16,885 bases of DNA from contig JACCYS010000207.1 in assembly GCA_013696365.1 (NCBI GenBank), forward strand, positions 1 through 16,885. Direction: 5' to 3'. The DNA is from Nocardioidaceae bacterium (GTDB taxonomy: Bacteria; Actinomycetota; Actinomycetes; Propionibacteriales; Nocardioidaceae). Under the pieces are notes generated by a model that saw only the letters and a list, made by a program, of their open reading frames with translations, was not told the DNA's origin and did no database searches. This document shows, piece after piece, positions 13,620-16,885 of this stretch. Position numbers and translations under genes: made by a program. Numbering within the stretch: position 1 is the stretch's first letter; every line of letters starts with the position of its first letter.

Positions 13620-14606
13620 ATGGCCGAAAAACTCGCCCACCTGACGTCCGACGTTGACATTGCGTACGAGACGTTCGGCGACCCCGCCGAAGACCCGCTG
13701 CTGCTGGTGATGGGCCTGGGTGGGCCGATGACCTGGTGGGCGCCCGAGTTGTGCGAGCGACTGGTCGACCGGGGATTCTTCGTGATCCGCTTCGACAACC
13801 GCGACGTCGGTCGCTCTAGCCGGGTGCCGGGGCCGGCTCCACTGAGTAAAAAGACCCTACTGCGCGCATACCTCGGTGACAGTCGGTACGCCACGTACAC
13901 CCTCGACGAGATGGCTGGCGACGCCTTCGGGCTGCTCGATGAGCTGGGCATCCAGTCCGCGCACGTCACCGGCACCTCGATGGGCGGCATGATCGCCCAG
14001 ACCATGGCCATCGCTCGCCCGGATCGGGTGACGTCGTTGGTCTCGGTGATGTCGACCACCGGCAGGCGACGGGTGGGGTGGCAAGATCCCCGACTGTTCC
14101 CGATGTTGTTGAGCCCGGTTGCGCGCACCCAGCAGGCATACGTCGAGCGCGCGCTGCGTGGCTGGCGGGCGATCTCGTCCAGCGTCTATCCGATGTCGGA
14201 TGAGGACATCACGGCCCGGGCCATCGAGACCTGGCAACGCGGCTATGACCCGGTCGGCGGCGCGCGCCAGACCCTGGCGATCTTGGCCCAGCCGGACCGC
14301 TCCGCAGAACTGGAACGGCTGCGGATGCCGGTCGCCGTGGTGCACGGTCTGGCAGACAAGCTGGTGCACCCGTCCGGCGGGCGGGCCACCGCTGCCGCCG
14401 TTCCCGGAGCCGAGCTGGTGCTGGTGCCGGGGATGGCCCACGACATCCCGCCGCCGCTGTATGACTTGTTCGTGGACGTGCTGCGACGCACAGCCGACCG
14501 CGCACACCCGCCGCTCGGGGCCGACAGCACCGATCAGCCGTTCGCCTCGTCGGCCGGCTCCGCGGCTGCCAACTCGGACAGCGTGACCAGCTCGTCGGCC
14601 AGGTAG
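13620..14606 (+). CDS. Alpha/beta-fold hydrolase
   Basis: This is a 328-residue alpha/beta hydrolase of unknown substrate. The oxyanion strand and loop LLLVMGLGGPMTWW lie at 27-40. The nucleophile elbow is GTSMGG with Ser120. The acid is probably Asp246 in VHGLADKLVHP, and the general base His274 in GMAHDIPPP, so the triad is complete. FDNRDVGRSS (58-67) is typical of esterase/epoxide-hydrolase-like members. The fold should end near residue 295. The last 30 or so residues are a Ser/Ala-rich tail, and residues 305-328 are read antisense to the WS/DGAT gene. A role in lipid or ester metabolism beside that acyltransferase is possible but unproven. Confidence 0.9.
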   Translation: MAEKLAHLTSDVDIAYETFGDPAEDPLLLVMGLGGPMTWWAPELCERLVDRGFFVIRFDNRDVGRSSRVPGPAPLSKKTLLRAYLGDSRYATYTLDEMAGDAFGLLDELGIQSAHVTGTSMGGMIAQTMAIARPDRVTSLVSVMSTTGRRRVGWQDPRLFPMLLSPVARTQQAYVERALRGWRAISSSVYPMSDEDITARAIETWQRGYDPVGGARQTLAILAQPDRSAELERLRMPVAVVHGLADKLVHPSGGRATAAAVPGAELVLVPGMAHDIPPPLYDLFVDVLRRTADRAHPPLGADSTDQPFASSAGSAAANSDSVTSSSAR

Positions 14607-16003
14607 CCGGCCAGCCGCCACACGTCGGGCACCATCTCGCGGCAGGCAACCAGCCCGATGTCGAGTGCCCCGTTGTAGCTGAAGAGGGTGATGTTGAGCC
14701 CGCCGGTCAGTTCGGTGACCGCCGAGACCGGATAGATCCCCTCGACGCGGGCGCCAGCGATCCACAACGGCATCTGCGGGCCGGGCACGTTGGACACGAA
14801 CAGGTTGACCGGCACCCCTGGCACGGTGACCAGCCGGAACAGCGCCCGCGCCGCCAACCCGGACAGCGCGGTCGGCACCAAGGCCGACAGGTCCTGCAAC
14901 AGGGTCGCCGGAAGCGTGTCGAACTCTGTCTTGGCGTCCGCGACATCTGACGCCACCGCAGCCAACCGCCCTACTGGGTCACCGAGGTGGGTCGGCAGCG
15001 CCACCGTCATCACCGATACCTGATTGCCGTTCTCTGCCGACTCGGGGCCACGGACCGACACCGGGACCGCAGTCACCAGCGGGACACCGGGCAGCGCATC
15101 GCGGTCCAGCAGCCAGCGCCGCAACGCGCCGGCGGCGAGTGCCAGCACGACGTCGTTGACCGTCAAGCCGAAGGCGTTCTTGATCGTCTTGACCGCCGCC
15201 AACGACAACGACACGGCAGCAAAGCGGCGGTGTGCGGTGATCGGGCCGTTGAACGGCGTCCTGGGAGCCGTCAACACCCGGCGCGGTGGCGGCTCGTCGG
15301 CGCCGAGCAGGCCACGCAACACCCCGGTGACCTCGTCCAGAGCTCGAGCGCCGGGCAGCAGCCGGCCTCCGGGGAGCGCGGTCACGTACGGCAAGGTCTT
15401 GGGCAGGCTGGTCACCAGGTCACGCGATCTGGCCAGCGCTGAGACCGAGGCCGCTGTCAGCGTGGTCCACTGAGCGGGTGGCCGACCGGGGTCCCACGGC
15501 TCCGGCTCCACCAGCCGCGGCTCGGGCGTCGGGTCCATCAACACCGCCAGCAGCTCGGCGCCGGAGATGCCGTCGATGGCGGCGTGGTGCACCTTGGAGT
15601 ACAGCGCGAAACGGCCGTCCTCAAGGCCGTGCACGAGGTACATCTCCCAGAGCGGGCGCGACCGGTCCAGCGGCCGGGCGTGGATGCGGGCGACCTGCTC
15701 CCCCAGCTGTTCACGGGTGCCGGGCCGGGGGATGCCCACCTCGCGCAGGTGATACTCCAGGTCAAAGTCGGCGTCGTCCACCCAGGCCGGGTATCCCACG
15801 CCGAGTGGCGCATCCACCAACCGCTGCCGAAACGGCGTCGCCAGATGCAGCCGCGGCTCCAGGACGGCGCGCACCGAGTCGAGGCTGAGCCGATCGTCGG
15901 GCAGGTCAGCGGGGTCAAGGATGATCAGCGCGCCGACGTGGCCGAAGGTGACGCGGTCCTCGACGTTGAGAAACTGCGCATCGAGGGGGGACAGCCGTCT
16001 CAC
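14534..16003 (-). CDS. Wax ester synthase/diacylglycerol acyltransferase (WS/DGAT)
   Basis: Enzymes of this family transfer acyl groups from acyl-CoA to fatty alcohols or diacylglycerol, building storage wax esters or triacylglycerol at the membrane surface. The product is 489 residues, near the family norm. It begins RRLSPLDAQFLNVED and carries PLDRSRPLWEMYLVHGL (111-127), the catalytic HHAAIDG motif (139-145), VNDVVLALAAGALRRWL, and the late motif FVSNVPGPQMPLWIAG. The GTG at 16003 overlaps the stop of the upstream DUF1707 gene (GTGA), so the two are coupled. Substrate choice (wax ester or TAG) cannot be told. Its 3' end overlaps the convergent hydrolase by 73 nt. Confidence 0.95.
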   Translation of the reverse strand: MRRLSPLDAQFLNVEDRVTFGHVGALIILDPADLPDDRLSLDSVRAVLEPRLHLATPFRQRLVDAPLGVGYPAWVDDADFDLEYHLREVGIPRPGTREQLGEQVARIHARPLDRSRPLWEMYLVHGLEDGRFALYSKVHHAAIDGISGAELLAVLMDPTPEPRLVEPEPWDPGRPPAQWTTLTAASVSALARSRDLVTSLPKTLPYVTALPGGRLLPGARALDEVTGVLRGLLGADEPPPRRVLTAPRTPFNGPITAHRRFAAVSLSLAAVKTIKNAFGLTVNDVVLALAAGALRRWLLDRDALPGVPLVTAVPVSVRGPESAENGNQVSVMTVALPTHLGDPVGRLAAVASDVADAKTEFDTLPATLLQDLSALVPTALSGLAARALFRLVTVPGVPVNLFVSNVPGPQMPLWIAGARVEGIYPVSAVTELTGGLNITLFSYNGALDIGLVACREMVPDVWRLAGYLADELVTLSELAAAEPADEANG

Positions 16004-16635
16004 TGCGTCAGCTCCCCACCCGCGCTGTCGGGGCGTGTGCGCGCCTTGCGATAGACGTCGATGCCACCCATCAGGGCCAACCCGCGTACCCGTACGACGG
16101 GGGCGCCGGCCGGCGGCGGCGCTGCCTTGTCGTGCTCGTCGAAGCCACCCAACAGACCGAAACCGCTGGCGTCCAACTCACAGTCGTCCGGCACGATCAC
16201 ATCGACGCCGCCCATCATCGCCAGGGCCCAGATCGTCACCTGCTCGGACTCCAGCTCGGCCTCACGCAGGTCGAGATCCACCCCGCCCATCATGGCCACC
16301 GCACTGTGGGTGGACCCGACCCGCCAGCGACTGCGCCGGTCCACCCCGCCCAGCAACGCCACCGACCAGCGCCGCCCTGGTTTGCCCGTCACCCGGGTGG
16401 CCAGTGACCGTTCGGTCGCTGGCTGGACGACCGGCGCCTGGTTGGCCGGCAGGTCCCGGGTCAGCGGCTCCAGCTCGGCGTAGGTGCGGGCTCCGTACGC
16501 CGCGTCGATGCGCTCCTCCAACTCCTCGAAGGTCAACCGGCCATCACCGGCGGCAACGCGCAACTGCTCGACGACATGCTCGCGGTCGGCGTGTGAGGCG
16601 CGGCGACGCTCCTCGGGCACAGGAGGCTCACTCAT
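16000..16635 (-). CDS. DUF1707 / LiaF-like C-terminal domain protein
   Basis: This is a 211-residue soluble protein without a signal peptide or membrane helix. Residues 11-63 form the DUF1707 domain (RRASHADREHVVEQLRVAAG, then GRLTFEELEERIDAAYGARTY). After a linker, residues 90-196 contain five copies of (L/M)(L/M)GG(V/F/I)D at 94-99, 115-120, 140-145, 161-166 and 188-193, spaced 21-27 residues. These resemble the beta-rich C-terminal region of LiaF-type cell-envelope stress proteins. Function is unknown; DUF1707 proteins are often tied to envelope or membrane regulation in actinobacteria. The ATG at 16635 is chosen because homology starts there and a TAnnnT box lies 8 nt upstream. It is cotranscribed with WS/DGAT. 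Confidence 0.87.
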   Translation of the reverse strand: MSEPPVPEERRRASHADREHVVEQLRVAAGDGRLTFEELEERIDAAYGARTYAELEPLTRDLPANQAPVVQPATERSLATRVTGKPGRRWSVALLGGVDRRSRWRVGSTHSAVAMMGGVDLDLREAELESEQVTIWALAMMGGVDVIVPDDCELDASGFGLLGGFDEHDKAAPPPAGAPVVRVRGLALMGGIDVYRKARTRPDSAGGELTQ

Positions 16636-16643
16636 AGCACCCG

Positions 16644-16649
16644 ACACTA
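16644..16649 (-). promoter_or_regulatory. Candidate -10 box for the DUF1707-WS/DGAT operon
   Basis: TAGTGT on the minus strand is followed by eight bases and the ATG at 16635. It would give a transcript with no leader or one of about two bases. No ribosome site is visible before the ATG. Confidence 0.4.
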
Positions 16650-16685
16650 GCGTCGCTACCAACTCGCCTGCAGGTAACGATCCGA

Positions 16686-16691
16686 TACGGT
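16686..16691 (+). promoter_or_regulatory. Possible -10 box for the AI-2E-family gene
   Basis: TACGGT lies in the 101-nt divergent gap, 45 nt before the ATG at 16737. The match is to TAnnnT only and no -35 was identified, so this is tentative. Confidence 0.25.
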
Positions 16692-16736
16692 GACCTGTTG
16701 TCCTGTTGCATTGCCTCTGGATGTCGGAGCCTGCCG

Positions 16737-16885
16737 ATGACTGCCACCACCGAGCGCGAGTGGCCGCTGCCGCGCGGCCTGATGATCCTGCTCGGTGCGG
16801 CGGCGCTGGTGATCACGGTGGCTGGGATCCGCAGCGCCGCCGGCATCATCGGCCCGACGTTCCTCGCCTTGGTGTTGACGATCGC
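16737..16885 (+). CDS. AI-2E transporter family permease, N-terminal part (partial)
   Basis: Forty-nine codons are visible before the window ends. The peptide starts MTATTEREWPLPRGLMILL and continues through two hydrophobic stretches (about 14-30 and 36-49), including AGIRSAAGIIGPTFLALVL. This is the usual opening of actinobacterial AI-2E/PerM-type (formerly UPF0118) membrane proteins, which have about eight membrane segments. GGAG lies 8 nt before the ATG. The family name does not prove autoinducer transport; some members are Na+/H+ antiporters or have no known substrate. Confidence 0.8.
   Translation, partial: MTATTEREWPLPRGLMILLGAAALVITVAGIRSAAGIIGPTFLALVLTI

Noticed and set aside
13857..14765. 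302-codon minus-strand frame opposite the hydrolase and WS/DGAT 3' end
   Set aside because: Arg/Gly/His-rich translation with no motif; both frames it overlaps have clear catalytic motifs.
1..16885. Search for tRNA, rRNA, CRISPR array, toxin-antitoxin, restriction or phage-defence genes
   Set aside because: Nothing recognisable by eye; all substantial coding space is accounted for by housekeeping, transport and metabolic families.

Overview
The window is high-GC DNA (about two thirds G+C or more by eye) from an actinomycete. The evidence is frequent GTG starts, dense gene packing with four-base stop/start overlaps, lineage-typical families (DUF4245, DUF6542, DUF1707, actinobacterial WS/DGAT acyltransferase, class II FBPase GlpX) and several TAnnnT -10 boxes placed for leaderless transcripts. 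I cannot name the genus; a Micrococcales- or Propionibacteriales-like organism would fit. No tRNA, rRNA, CRISPR array or prophage is visible. Most of the window is ordinary chromosomal backbone.

Left edge (1-459): the end of an IS3-family element related to IS6110, with the start of its OrfA transposase on the minus strand and a terminal inverted repeat. It abuts a 39-codon N-terminal remnant of a membrane or secreted protein gene. The element's first three bases (TGA) supply the stop codon of that remnant.

Backbone block (460-6735): ychF (-) diverges from rmuC-DUF6542 (+). ispH (-) diverges from xseA-xseB (+) across only 36 bp. xseB converges on a DUF4245 protein (-), and a perfect hairpin sits at that junction. 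The theme is housekeeping: translation-associated GTPase/ATPase, isoprenoid synthesis, and exonuclease VII.

Transport block (6838-11457): a fused ThrE-type threonine/serine exporter, then a four-gene molybdate operon: an HTH-TOBE protein followed by modA, modB and modC. Each junction in the operon is a 4-nt overlap.

Carbon block (11526-13543): glpX, then a PfkB sugar kinase 8 nt downstream, closed by a 15-nt perfect hairpin.

Right block (13620-16885): an alpha/beta hydrolase (+) converges on a WS/DGAT acyltransferase (-) with a 73-nt antisense overlap of their 3' ends. The acyltransferase is the second gene of an operon led by a DUF1707 protein with five GG(V/I/F)D repeats. The 5' end of an AI-2E-family permease gene runs off the right edge.

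The clearest non-routine signals are the IS-made stop codon, the divergent ispH/xseA intergene whose two -10 boxes each lie exactly 6 nt before a GTG, and the recurrence of that arrangement at two further genes. I found no undescribed multi-gene system.
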